Below, in pieces: positions 33,967 through 42,736 of a stretch of 64,000 nt of DNA. Origin of the DNA: BOKV01 sp049289295 (GTDB taxonomy: Bacteria > Pseudomonadota > Alphaproteobacteria > Rhizobiales > Rhizobiaceae); NCBI GenBank assembly GCA_049289295.1, contig JBATLL010000035.1, positions 78,336 through 142,335 of the forward strand, written 5' to 3'. The notes under the pieces were generated by a model. It made no database searches. It was not told the origin of the DNA and was given only the letters and a program-made list of their open reading frames with translations. The number at the start of each line of letters is the position of its first letter. Within the stretch, counting starts at the first letter, position 1. The position numbers were made by a program, and so were the translations under genes.

Positions 33967-35568
33967 TTACTTGATCTTCGGAAGCGTTTCCCACTGGTGA
34001 TATGGCGGCGGTGAAGACAGCTGCCATTCCAGCGTAGTGGCACCTTCGCCCCAGGGATTGTCGCCCGCCTTGCGCTTCTTCATGAAAGCTTCAACGATGC
34101 AGATCAGGAAGACGATTACGGCGATGCCGGACAGGTAGGAACCGTAGGAAGAAATCCTGTTCCAGTCCGCGAAGGCATCGGGATAATCGGCGTAACGACG
34201 CGGCATGCCTGCGATCCCGAGGAAGTGCTGCGGGAAGAAGATCACGTTGACGCCCACGAAGGTCAGCCAGAAGTGCGACTTCGCGAGGAACGAGTTGTAC
34301 AAGTAGCCGGTCATCTTCGGGAACCAGTAATACCAGGCTGCGAAGATGCCGAAGGTTGCGCCGAGCGACATGGTGTAGTGGAAGTGCGCGACGACATAGT
34401 AGGTGTCGTGGAAGGTGCGGTCGAGGCCGGCATTGGCCAGCTGCACGCCGGTCACGCCACCCACGGTGAAGAGGAAGATCATGCCGATCGCCCACAACAT
34501 CGGTGTACGGAAGCTGATCGAGCCGCCCCACATGGTCGCAATCCACGAGAAGATCTTCACGCCGGTCGGTACCGCGATCACCATGGTGGCGAAAACGAAG
34601 TAGCGCTGCGTGTCGAGCGACAGGCCTACCGTATACATGTGGTGAGCCCACACGATGAAGCCGACCGCACCGATCGCAACCATCGCCATGGCCATTCCCA
34701 TGTAGCCGAAGATCGGCTTGTTGGAGAAGGTGGACACGATGTGGCTGATGACGCCGAAGGCCGGCAGGATCAGGATGTAGACTTCCGGATGTCCGAAGAA
34801 CCAGAACAGGTGCTGGAACAGGATCGGATCGCCGCCACCTTCAGGTGCAAAGAAGGCCGTGCCGAAATTGCGGTCGGTAAGCAGCATGGTGATGGCACCA
34901 GCCAGAACCGGCAGCGAGAGCAGCAGCAGGAATGCTGTGACAAGCACCGACCATGCGAAGAGCGGCATCTTGAACAGCGTCATGCCGGGCGCGCGCATGT
35001 TGAAGATCGTGGTGATGAAGTTGATGGCACCCAGGATCGACGAAGCACCTGCAATATGCAGCGAGAGGATCGCGAAATCCATTGCCGGGCCGGGCTGTCC
35101 GCTGGTCGAAAGTGGCGGATAGACCGTCCAGCCGCCGCCAACGCCGTTTGCGCCTGCCGGACCTTCCACGAACATGGAAAGCACCAGCATGATGATGGCC
35201 GGTGGCAGGAGCCAGAAAGAGATATTGTTCATGCGCGGGAAGGCCATGTCCGGCGCACCGATCATGATCGGCACCATCCAGTTGGCGAAGCCGCCGATCA
35301 GTGCCGGCATGATCATGAAGAAGACCATGATGAGGCCGTGCGCCGTCACGAACACGTTGAACGTGTGCGGGTTGGTAAAGACCTGCATGCCGGGTTCCTG
35401 CAACTCGGCACGCATTGCGACGGACAGGATGCCGCCCAGGACGCCCATGAGAATGGCAAAGCCCAGATAGAGTGTCCCGATATCCTTGTGGTTCGTGGAA
35501 AAGAACCAGCGGCGGAAGAAACTGGGCTTGTGGTCGTGCGCATCATGCGCTGCGTAACCTGCTGCCAT
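33967..35568 (-). CDS. ctaD: cytochrome c oxidase subunit I
   Basis: Catalytic subunit of the aa3-type oxidase, holding haem a and the haem a3-CuB centre in twelve membrane helices. The 533 residues include TNHKDIGTLY near the N-terminus, the HGLIMVFFMIMPA haem a ligand helix, the WFFGHPEVYILILPAFG helix with CuB His and the His-Tyr cross-link residues, and VVAHFHYTMSLGA with the haem ligands. GAAGGAGA lies 6 nt upstream of the start. It follows ctaC by 53 nt and is the second gene of the operon. Confidence 0.98.
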   Translation of the reverse strand: MAAGYAAHDAHDHKPSFFRRWFFSTNHKDIGTLYLGFAILMGVLGGILSVAMRAELQEPGMQVFTNPHTFNVFVTAHGLIMVFFMIMPALIGGFANWMVPIMIGAPDMAFPRMNNISFWLLPPAIIMLVLSMFVEGPAGANGVGGGWTVYPPLSTSGQPGPAMDFAILSLHIAGASSILGAINFITTIFNMRAPGMTLFKMPLFAWSVLVTAFLLLLSLPVLAGAITMLLTDRNFGTAFFAPEGGGDPILFQHLFWFFGHPEVYILILPAFGVISHIVSTFSNKPIFGYMGMAMAMVAIGAVGFIVWAHHMYTVGLSLDTQRYFVFATMVIAVPTGVKIFSWIATMWGGSISFRTPMLWAIGMIFLFTVGGVTGVQLANAGLDRTFHDTYYVVAHFHYTMSLGATFGIFAAWYYWFPKMTGYLYNSFLAKSHFWLTFVGVNVIFFPQHFLGIAGMPRRYADYPDAFADWNRISSYGSYLSGIAVIVFLICIVEAFMKKRKAGDNPWGEGATTLEWQLSSPPPYHQWETLPKIK

Positions 35569-35621
35569 GTTGTATCTCCTTCACATTATTCCAGATGACC
35601 GCCAGGCGGCCGTTGTCAAAA

Positions 35622-36488
35622 TCAGTTGCCGGCAAGCTTGATGCTGCGCGCAGCATCAACTTGAGCCATGAGGTCCTTGTTCGCACCTTCGAGGTCGGAC
35701 GCCGCCCTGGCCTTCCAGGCCTGGTACTGCGCCTCGTTCACGACGCGGAACGCGATCGGCATGAAGGCGTGATCCCTGCCGCAAAGCTCCGAGCACTGGC
35801 CGTAATACAGGCCTTCACGTTCGGCCTTGAACCAGGTTTCGTTGATACGGCCGGGAACTGCGTCCATCTTGAACCCGAAAGCGGGAATAGTGAACGAGTG
35901 AAGGACGTCGGCAGCAGTCACCAGAACGCGAACCATGGCATTGACGGGAACCACGACTTCGTTGTCGACAGCCAGCAGGCGGGGATAGACAGCCTTGTCG
36001 GTCTTGCCGGTGGCGTCGCGTTCATTCTCCTGCATCATGATGGAGTCGAACGAAATGCCGCTTTCATCCTGGTATTCATACCCCCAGTACCACTGGTAGC
36101 CTGTTGCCTTGATGGTGAGCTTCGGCTCTTCATCGGGCAGGAGCTGGCGGTTGAGCAGGTCGAAGGACGGCACGGCAATCATCACCAGAATGATGATCGG
36201 TGCGACGGTCCAGATCACTTCGATCAACGTGTTGTGGCTGTTCCTGGACGGGACGGGATTGGCACCCTTGCGGAAGCGCACCATCACGTAGAGCAGCAAG
36301 AACAGCACGAAGATCGTGATCGGCACGATGAAATAGAATGTATATTTGTCGAACCAGACGATGCGAGCCATTATGTCGGTCGCCGGTTCCTGATGCCAGA
36401 TCTGCCAATCGCGCGGCTGATCAGCAAGTGAGGACGCCGCAGTTGATATGAAGGCCAAGAAAGCGGCCAAGGCCGTGACAAGTCTCAT
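35622..36488 (-). CDS. ctaC: cytochrome c oxidase subunit II
   Basis: Electron-entry subunit with the CuA centre in the periplasm. The 288 residues start with a signal peptide (about 1-22), then two membrane helices (about 50-70 and 90-110) and the cupredoxin domain with the aromatic ATGYQWYWGYEY patch and CuA ligands in YGQCSELCGRDHAFMP. An ATG at 36488 is used; a GTG just before it is also in frame, with GGGAG 8-11 nt upstream. First gene of the oxidase operon; a perfect hairpin sits just upstream of its RBS. Confidence 0.96.
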   Translation of the reverse strand: MRLVTALAAFLAFISTAASSLADQPRDWQIWHQEPATDIMARIVWFDKYTFYFIVPITIFVLFLLLYVMVRFRKGANPVPSRNSHNTLIEVIWTVAPIIILVMIAVPSFDLLNRQLLPDEEPKLTIKATGYQWYWGYEYQDESGISFDSIMMQENERDATGKTDKAVYPRLLAVDNEVVVPVNAMVRVLVTAADVLHSFTIPAFGFKMDAVPGRINETWFKAEREGLYYGQCSELCGRDHAFMPIAFRVVNEAQYQAWKARAASDLEGANKDLMAQVDAARSIKLAGN

Positions 36489-36853
36489 CACGCTGATTTC
36501 TCCCGTTCAATTGCCGGAAAATACGATTTTCCGGTGCCCATCGATTCCAGATGCGCCGATAACGGCACGCGAGCGGAATCCTTTCCCGATTGTGTCTGTT
36601 CAAATCATAACGGTTTGATCGCCGCAACGTCCACTAGGCGACCGGCTATGCGGCATTTTTGCACGTTTGATCCTCGTCAAGGACGGTTATCTCGCATCAC
36701 CCTGTCAGGAACCCTTGGCCAAACCGCACTTGCTGGCTTCATGAATGGCCGCAAAATGGCCCGGATCGCCTGCCAGTGAGCACCGCCTGTCGCCTGTGGA
36801 CGTGGCGGCCTTCTGATACTATGTCCTGATTCGACCTAAACGGAAGTTTGTTC
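36489..36853. other. 365-nt divergent intergenic region ctaC / ialB
   Basis: It holds the ctaC leader with the inverted repeat at 36514-36534 and presumably both divergent promoters. I see no convincing -35/-10 pair, tRNA or ncRNA fold. An 81-codon open frame at 36534-36779 (plus) has no RBS and no recognisable content and is treated as chance. Confidence 0.6.
36514..36534 (-). promoter_or_regulatory. perfect 9-bp inverted repeat in the ctaC leader
   Basis: CCGGAAAAT and ATTTTCCGG are separated by 3 nt and are fully complementary. The element ends 26 nt before the ctaC ATG and 7-8 nt before its GGGAG. No T run follows on the ctaC strand. It could be a DNA operator or a 5' mRNA hairpin. Confidence 0.55.
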
Positions 36854-37396
36854 ATGATGCACAAGGAAATTCTCGCAAGCAGGCGAATCAGAAGCCTGCG
36901 CCAGGCAGGCGCTGCTGCCCTGCTCGCCATTTTGCTTGCACCTGCATTGGCGCAGGATGCAGGCGCCCAGGTTCGGGTGGCTTCGGAGCATGGCTTCTGG
37001 AAGATCATCTGCGAGACACCGCCTGGTGCGAAATCCGAACAGTGCGGCATGCATCAAAGCGTCCAGGATGAAAAGCGACCCGAACTGGGTCTGTCCATCA
37101 CGATGCTTCGCCCTGCAGACCGCAAGGGCGACCTGCTGCGCATCCAGGCTCCACTGGGCGTTCTTCTGCCGACCGGCGTAGGTCTGGAAATTGACGAGCA
37201 GAAGATCGGTACCGCCTTCTTCGTGCGCTGTTTCCAGGATGGTTGCTGGGCGGACGTGGAGATCGACGAAAAGCTGCTTGAAACCTTGCGCAAGGGCAAG
37301 GTCGCGATCTTCAAGGTATTCCCTTCTCCCGAAGAGGGAATTGGAATCCCGGTTGACCTGACAGGCTTCTCGGAAGCCTATGCGAATCTCAAGTAA
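36854..37396 (+). CDS. invasion associated locus B (IalB) family protein
   Basis: A 180-residue exported protein: basic start, hydrophobic signal (about residues 18-34, cleavage near ALAQD), then the IalB domain with WKIICETPPGAKSEQCGM near the N-terminus and FFVRCFQDGCWADVEID near the C-terminus, holding the usual four cysteines. IalB of Bartonella aids erythrocyte invasion, but the family is widespread in free-living Rhizobiales with unknown role. CGGAAG lies 7 nt before the chosen ATG at 36854. Divergent from ctaC and followed by tldD after 26 nt. Confidence 0.87.
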   Translation: MMHKEILASRRIRSLRQAGAAALLAILLAPALAQDAGAQVRVASEHGFWKIICETPPGAKSEQCGMHQSVQDEKRPELGLSITMLRPADRKGDLLRIQAPLGVLLPTGVGLEIDEQKIGTAFFVRCFQDGCWADVEIDEKLLETLRKGKVAIFKVFPSPEEGIGIPVDLTGFSEAYANLK

Positions 37397-37422
37397 AGCC
37401 AGACTTGCCTGCGGAGATGGAA

Positions 37423-38844
37423 ATGAGCGACCAGTCCAACCTGCTAGAACAGTTCGACGCGGACCAGGCAACCATCCAGAAAATTGTGGGTGAAGCGCTT
37501 GCCGGTTGTGAAGATGGCGAGCTTTTCCTCGAATATGGCCAGTCGGAAGGTCTCGTCTTCGACAATGGCAAGCTGAAGACCGGCAGTTTTGCCACTGATC
37601 GCGGCTTTGGTCTGCGCGCAGTTTCGGGCGAAGTTTCTGCCTACGCCCATTCCGGCGATCTTTCGGTGGCTGCCCTCAAGCGCGCAGCGGAGGCCGTTGC
37701 AAGTGTACGTGGCGGGCGAAACGCGAATTATGCCGAAGCCCCGGGGCGCACGAACCGTCATCTTTATGGCGATGAAAATCCGATCGGATTTCCCAGTTTC
37801 CAAGACAAGGTTCGCCTGCTGGAGGAAATTGATGCCTATGCGCGCCAAAGCGACAGCAAGGTTCGCCAGGTCACGGCCTCTGTCGGCGCGAGCTGGCAGG
37901 CGGTGGAAATCCTGCGGGCAGACGGGCACCTTGTGCGCGATATCAGGCCGCTGGTGCGCATCAATGTTTCCGTTGTCGTTGGTGATGGCGAGCGGCAGGA
38001 AACAGGTTCCTATGGGATGGGAGGGCGCAAGGGCTTCGGCGAATTCGTGACGGAGGAAAGCTGGAAGCACGCAGTCGATGAAGCCTTGCGCCAGGCGCTC
38101 GTCAATCTTGACGCGGTAGCCGCGCCGGCTGGCACTTTCGACGTGGTGCTCGGTCCCGGCTGGCCTGGCGTCATGCTGCACGAGGCAGTCGGCCATGGCC
38201 TTGAAGGCGATTTCAACCGCAAGAAAACTTCTGCCTTCAGTGGTCTGCTCGGAGAACAGGTCGCCGCTCCCGGCGTAACCGTTGTTGATGACGGCACGAT
38301 TGCCGAGCGGCGCGGCTCACTGACGGTCGACGATGAAGGCACGCCTTGCGAAAATACGGTGCTGATCGAGGACGGCAAACTCGTCAACTACATGCAGGAC
38401 AGACAGAATGCCCGCCTGATGGGCATGCAGCCCACGGGAAACGGGCGGCGCCAGTCCTATGCCCATGAGCCGATGCCGCGCATGACCAACACCTACATGC
38501 TGGCGGGTGATCGCGAGCCCGGTGAAATCATCGCCTCGCTCAAGGACGGCATCTATGCCGTTTCGTTCGGTGGCGGACAGGTCGACATCACGTCAGGAAA
38601 ATTCGTCTTCAATTGCACCGAGGCTTACCGCATCCGCAATGGCAAGGTCTGCGAACCCGTGAAAGGGGCAAATCTCATCGGCAATGGCCCGCAGGCGATG
38701 AAGCGCATCTCCATGATCGGCAACGATCTGGAACTGGACAAGGGCGTGGGCATGTGCGGCAAGAATGGCCAGGGCGTGCCGGTCGGTGTCGGCCAGCCCA
38801 CATTGCGCATGGACGCTGTCACAGTGGGTGGCACGGGCGTCTGA
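37423..38844 (+). CDS. tldD: metalloprotease TldD
   Basis: Subunit of the TldD/TldE (PmbA) zinc protease that trims leaders of small peptides such as microcin B17 and degrades unfolded short proteins. The 473 residues include the metal site MLHEAVGHGLEGDF, the RRGSLTVDDEGTP region and the C-terminal GVGMCGKNGQGVPVGVGQPTLRMD. The partner pmbA/tldE is not in the window. GGAGATGG lies just upstream of the chosen ATG; an earlier ATG at 37417 is in frame. Synteny with ctaC is conserved in Rhizobiales. Confidence 0.95.
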   Translation: MSDQSNLLEQFDADQATIQKIVGEALAGCEDGELFLEYGQSEGLVFDNGKLKTGSFATDRGFGLRAVSGEVSAYAHSGDLSVAALKRAAEAVASVRGGRNANYAEAPGRTNRHLYGDENPIGFPSFQDKVRLLEEIDAYARQSDSKVRQVTASVGASWQAVEILRADGHLVRDIRPLVRINVSVVVGDGERQETGSYGMGGRKGFGEFVTEESWKHAVDEALRQALVNLDAVAAPAGTFDVVLGPGWPGVMLHEAVGHGLEGDFNRKKTSAFSGLLGEQVAAPGVTVVDDGTIAERRGSLTVDDEGTPCENTVLIEDGKLVNYMQDRQNARLMGMQPTGNGRRQSYAHEPMPRMTNTYMLAGDREPGEIIASLKDGIYAVSFGGGQVDITSGKFVFNCTEAYRIRNGKVCEPVKGANLIGNGPQAMKRISMIGNDLELDKGVGMCGKNGQGVPVGVGQPTLRMDAVTVGGTGV

Positions 38845-38868
38845 AAGCAGCGGCGCACCGCCTTGTAC

Positions 38869-39453
38869 TCATGGATAGAGGCGGCTCACCTGCCATTCGC
38901 CATCGGGATGCGGCCGGTCATAGCGTATCCGGTCGTGCAGTCTGAACTGGCCATCGCTCCAGAATTCAATTGAAACAGGACGTATTCTGAAGCCCGACCA
39001 GTAGTCTGGCCGTGGAATTTCACCAAGACCGAACTTTGCGGTGTAGCGGGCCACTTCCTTTTCGAGCGCGAAACGGCTTTCCAGTGCACGAGACTGTCTC
39101 GAAGCCCAGGCACCGATACGGCTGCCCCTTGGTCGTGAATGGAAGTAATCGTCCGCTTCCTCGTCCTTCACTGTTTCCACGGGGCCGCGAAAACGCACTG
39201 ACTTGCGAAGGCTTTTCCAGTGGAAACAGGCTGCGGCCTTGCCGGACGCCAGGATTTCGGTGCCCTTCTGGCTTTCGAAGTTGGTGAAGAAAACAATTCC
39301 ATTGTCATCGAAACGGCGCATCAGCACCATTCGAACGTTTGGCAATCCGTCCTCATCGACACTGGCCAGTGCCATGGCGGAGGGGTCGTTGGACTCCTGC
39401 TTTTCCGCCTGTTCGAGCCAATCCGCGAAATTTTTCATCGGGTTATCGTGCAA
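38869..39453 (-). CDS. pdxH: pyridoxine/pyridoxamine 5'-phosphate oxidase
   Basis: FMN enzyme that makes pyridoxal 5'-phosphate, the cofactor used by thrC and the aminotransferase in this window. The 194-residue form has NDPSAMALASVDEDGLPNVRMVLMR near the N-terminus and the FMN/PLP-binding FFTNFESQKG, and it ends with WQVSRLYP, the typical C-terminus. The usual long frame starts at 39537, but the TTG at 39453 with AAAGGA about 7 nt upstream gives a family-typical start and leaves room for the divergent lipoprotein promoter; I prefer it with moderate certainty. Confidence 0.9.
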   Translation of the reverse strand: MHDNPMKNFADWLEQAEKQESNDPSAMALASVDEDGLPNVRMVLMRRFDDNGIVFFTNFESQKGTEILASGKAAACFHWKSLRKSVRFRGPVETVKDEEADDYFHSRPRGSRIGAWASRQSRALESRFALEKEVARYTAKFGLGEIPRPDYWSGFRIRPVSIEFWSDGQFRLHDRIRYDRPHPDGEWQVSRLYP

Positions 39454-39528
39454 GTGATCATCCTTTCTTAACCCTGTTCCGGGATCATCGGGACCATCAA
39501 GCCATCTTTGTATTGTTTGGGGCTGACG

Positions 39529-40002
39529 ATGGGACACGCGGAACCGGCGGAAATTCTCGCCGAAACTAACGCTAATGCGGGAATACTCAAGACCGGACTG
39601 CCAAGGGCGGCCTTGTTGTGCGCACTGGCAGCTGGTCTCACGGCCTGCTCGCTTGGCAAGACCATGTCGGGCTTTGACGGCGAACCCGCCCTGGTTACCT
39701 CTTCCATTGCCAAGCCGGTCAAGGCGGAAGGTATCGACAGTACCGATGCCGAACTGATCAAGGATGTCGTTGCGGGCGCCGAGTCATCGACACCAGACAC
39801 AAGCGCGCTCGCCTGGTCGAACCCTGACACGGGAAACCGCGGCACGATTACCGCCATCGACAAGTTCGTCGGAAGCCACGGACAGAAGTGCAAGAAATTC
39901 CAGACAACGGTCGACAGCTTCATGGGCATCTCGCTTTACAATGGCGAGACATGTGAACTTCGGGCCGGATTCTGGGTGCTTTCCTGGTTCCTGCGCGATT
40001 GA
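39529..40002 (+). CDS. RT0821/Lpp0805-like surface lipoprotein
   Basis: A 157-residue lipoprotein with a late lipobox LTAC (Cys41), unusually preceded by about 25 polar residues before the hydrophobic core, so the true start may be further in. The mature domain resembles the RT0821/Lpp0805 surface protein family, related to rickettsial 17-kDa antigen, at GTITAIDKF to CKKFQTTVDSFMG and CELRAGFWVLSWF. Probably outer-membrane anchored; function unknown. Start chosen at the ATG at 39529; a TTG at 39508 is in frame. Confidence 0.7.
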   Translation: MGHAEPAEILAETNANAGILKTGLPRAALLCALAAGLTACSLGKTMSGFDGEPALVTSSIAKPVKAEGIDSTDAELIKDVVAGAESSTPDTSALAWSNPDTGNRGTITAIDKFVGSHGQKCKKFQTTVDSFMGISLYNGETCELRAGFWVLSWFLRD

Positions 40003-40151
40003 TGCGCTTCATGCGATCCGCAACAGTGGAATCGCGGCAATAAAATTCCCATATTCTTTCCAACAGCAACCCGAATCGACGGGCGGCTCGCGAATTTGCG
40101 TGCTATCCGGTTGCGAAGGGCCAAGACAGACATCAACAACAAGGTGGCACC

Positions 40152-41087
40152 ATGCGTGATCCGTATCAGGTGCTCGGGGTCTCCAAAACCGCCAGCGAGA
40201 AAGACATAAAGGCGGCTTTCCGCAAACTGGCAAAGAAGTACCATCCCGACCAGAACCGGGATGACCCCCGGGCAAAGGAAAGATTTGGCGAAGCAAATCG
40301 CGCCTACGAATTGCTTGGCGACAAGGCGAAGCGCGAACAGTTCGACCGTGGCGAGATCGATGCGGAGGGAAAACCTCGCTTCACCGGTTTCGAAGGTTTC
40401 GGCGGCGGTAATCCGTTCGAAGGCTTTTCGGGCGGCGCTCAGCGCGGCCGTCGCCAGGCTGGCGGCAATCCATTCGCGAACCAGGGATTTTCCGGCGCGG
40501 AAGATGTGCTCAAGGAATTCTTTGGCGGCGCATTCGGCGGCCAGGCGGCTGGAGCCCAGCGTGCCCAACGGCCCGCACAGGCTGACATAAAGCTCAGCGC
40601 TCGGGTGAGCGTGGAAGATCTTGCGCGCGGCAAGGCCAATGTCACGCTTCCCGATGGAAAGCAGCTTTCCTTCTCGATCCCGCCGGAAGCAAGGGACGGC
40701 CAAACCATCCGCCTTGCCGGACAGGGCGTCCATCGGCCAGGAATGCAACCGGGTGATGCGCTTGTCACGCTGGCGATGATTGGCGATGCGCGGTTTCGCG
40801 TCGAGGGAACGGATTTGCGCAGTGATGCCCAGCTTCCGCTCCTTACCGCAATCGAAGGCGGGAAGATCGCGATCGACACGCTGGATGGCAGAATATCGCT
40901 GACGATCCCTCCCTGGACGAGTTCCGGCAAGACCTTCCGCCTGCGCGGCAAGGGGCTGCCGAAGAAGGGTGGCGGCCATGGTGATCTGATGGTCAGCGTG
41001 CTGATTATCCTGCCCGATGAGCAACGCAGTGAACTGGAAGCACTGGCGCGGCGAATGGGTGGCAAGGAGCAGCCGCACGGCGTGTGA
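40152..41087 (+). CDS. DnaJ-family co-chaperone, type B (CbpA-like)
   Basis: A 311-residue Hsp40 that stimulates DnaK ATPase. J domain at residues 1-68 with the HPD triad in KKYHPDQNRD, a Gly/Phe-rich linker (about 75-130), and the C-terminal peptide-binding domains (about 140-300). The four CxxCxGxG zinc repeats of DnaJ proper are absent, which makes it CbpA-like. DnaK and GrpE are not nearby. Starts after a 149-nt gap from the lipoprotein gene, in which I see nothing assignable. Confidence 0.92.
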   Translation: MRDPYQVLGVSKTASEKDIKAAFRKLAKKYHPDQNRDDPRAKERFGEANRAYELLGDKAKREQFDRGEIDAEGKPRFTGFEGFGGGNPFEGFSGGAQRGRRQAGGNPFANQGFSGAEDVLKEFFGGAFGGQAAGAQRAQRPAQADIKLSARVSVEDLARGKANVTLPDGKQLSFSIPPEARDGQTIRLAGQGVHRPGMQPGDALVTLAMIGDARFRVEGTDLRSDAQLPLLTAIEGGKIAIDTLDGRISLTIPPWTSSGKTFRLRGKGLPKKGGGHGDLMVSVLIILPDEQRSELEALARRMGGKEQPHGV

Positions 41088-41202
41088 AGGCATCCTTGGC
41101 CGTTTACGGTGATTTCGCTTGCAGGCTGAGATTGGCTTGCGGGCTGGATTTCATTGTGCAATATCGCCCTACCCCACGCAGATCATCGTTGGAGACGGGA
41201 AA

Positions 41203-42024
41203 ATGGCAGGTAGCAACGGGTTGCTGGCAGGCAAGAAGGGCCTCATCATGGGCGTTGCCAACAAGCGGTCTATCGCCTGGGGCATTGCCAATGCCTGTGC
41301 CAAGGCCGGTGCCGAGCTGGCACTCACCTGGCAGGGAGATGCGCTGAAGAAGCGCGTGGAACCCCTGGCGGACGAGCTTGGAGCGATCCTGGCTGGCGAC
41401 TGCGACGTGACGGTGCCAGAAAGCATAGATGCAGCATTTGCCCATCTCGAGAAGAAATGGGGACGGCTCGACTTCCTGGTTCATGCGATCGCATTTTCCG
41501 ACAAGGACGAACTGACCGGCAGGTATGTCGATACGAGTTCGGACAATTTCCGGCGCACTATGGACATTTCGGTCTATTCGCTGACGGCTGTGACGCAGCG
41601 CGCTGAAAAACTGATGAGCGACGGTGGTTCGGTTCTCACGCTGACCTATTACGGCGCCGAAAAAGTCATGCCTCATTACAATGTCATGGGTGTAGCCAAG
41701 GCCGCGCTCGAAGCTTCGGTGAAATATCTTGCCGTTGACCTCGGCCCCAAGAATATCCGCGTCAACGCCATTTCGGCCGGTCCGATCAAGACACTGGCTG
41801 CCTCGGGCATTGGCGACTTCCGGTATATCCTGAAATGGAACGAATATAATTCCCCTCTGCGGCGCACCGTGACAATCGACGAGGTTGGCGACGCCGCGCT
41901 CTATCTGGTCAGCGAGCTTTCGCGCGGTGTGACCGGGGAAGTCCATCATGTCGATTCGGGCTATCACACGGTCGGCATGAAGGCCGTGGATGCGCCCGAC
42001 ATTTCCGTACTCAAGGACGAATAG
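41203..42024 (+). CDS. fabI: enoyl-[acyl-carrier-protein] reductase (NADH)
   Basis: Short-chain dehydrogenase that reduces enoyl-ACP in the last step of fatty acid elongation; the target of triclosan and diazaborines. The 273 residues show the FabI cofactor motif GVANKRSIAWGIA, the GDCDVT loop, and the catalytic Tyr-x6-Lys in HYNVMGVAKAALE with the AISAGPIKTLAASGI substrate loop. GGAGACGGG lies just before the ATG at 41203. The DnaJ-fabI-histidine phosphatase-aroC order is typical of the group. Confidence 0.97.
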   Translation: MAGSNGLLAGKKGLIMGVANKRSIAWGIANACAKAGAELALTWQGDALKKRVEPLADELGAILAGDCDVTVPESIDAAFAHLEKKWGRLDFLVHAIAFSDKDELTGRYVDTSSDNFRRTMDISVYSLTAVTQRAEKLMSDGGSVLTLTYYGAEKVMPHYNVMGVAKAALEASVKYLAVDLGPKNIRVNAISAGPIKTLAASGIGDFRYILKWNEYNSPLRRTVTIDEVGDAALYLVSELSRGVTGEVHHVDSGYHTVGMKAVDAPDISVLKDE

Positions 42025-42057
42025 CGCTCCGCCCAGGAAGGCTTGTCGGGACGGCTG

Positions 42058-42642
42058 ATGACCCCGCCGAAACTCATCTATTTTCGCCATGGCGAAACCG
42101 ACTGGAATTCGCAACTGCGGTTCCAGGGCCAGCAGGACATTGCGCTGAACGCGCATGGTCGCGAGCAGGCGCGCGCCAATGGGCAGAAGCTTCGGGAACT
42201 GGTTGGACAGGGCGAAGGCTTCCAGTTCATTTCCAGCCCGCTCGGTCGATCTCGCGAGACCATGGAGATCGTGCGTACACAAATGGGTCTCGATCCCATG
42301 GCTTATGCCGTGGACAATCGCCTGATCGAAGCTTCCTATGGCGTGCTGGAAGGCACCACCCTGCCCGAGTTCAAGGCTGCTTCACCGGAAGAACACCGCT
42401 ATCGCAAGGACAATCGCTGGCAATACCAGCCGGAAGGCGGGGAAAGCCATGCGATGGTGCTTGAGCGGATATTGCCCTGGTATCTTTCACTCGAATGCGA
42501 CAGCATCGTGTGCGCGCATGGCGTGGTAGGTCGGGTGCTGCGCCGCCACCTGCTTGGCATCGAACCGGAGGAAGCGGCAAGCTATGCGTTTCCGCAGGAC
42601 CGGGTGATGGTCTGGCAGCCGGGCAGCGAGACGATGATATGA
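42058..42642 (+). CDS. histidine phosphatase family protein (phosphoglycerate mutase-like)
   Basis: A 194-residue branch-2 phosphatase with the phosphohistidine motif FRHGETDWNSQLRFQG at the N-terminus, the SSPLGRSRET segment, and the second His in VCAHGVVGRVLRRHL. This family includes cofactor-dependent phosphoglycerate mutases and broad phosphatases; conserved linkage to fabI/aroC does not tell the substrate. Start 42058 (ATG) is preferred over a TTG at 42043; both have purine-rich sites upstream. Confidence 0.88.
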   Translation: MTPPKLIYFRHGETDWNSQLRFQGQQDIALNAHGREQARANGQKLRELVGQGEGFQFISSPLGRSRETMEIVRTQMGLDPMAYAVDNRLIEASYGVLEGTTLPEFKAASPEEHRYRKDNRWQYQPEGGESHAMVLERILPWYLSLECDSIVCAHGVVGRVLRRHLLGIEPEEAASYAFPQDRVMVWQPGSETMI

Positions 42643-42736
42643 TCGCCCGGCCAGGGCTCGCCGCGTGAATTCACCAAGTCATTGACGCCCACGGATGCGC
42701 GCCTTATCAGGGTGCGCAAAGCAATCCGGTACCGCC

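Noticed and set aside
34225..35598. 457-codon open frame on the plus strand opposite ctaD
   Set aside because: It mirrors ctaD codon structure in GC-rich DNA, is His/Glu/Arg-rich with no recognisable domain and no RBS; ctaD is certain.
36534..36779. 81-codon frame in the ctaC/ialB gap
   Set aside because: No RBS and no recognisable content; starts within the inverted repeat.
39936..42282. two frames of 385 and 392 codons opposite the DnaJ-like gene and fabI
   Set aside because: They read antisense to well-supported genes and carry no recognisable motif.
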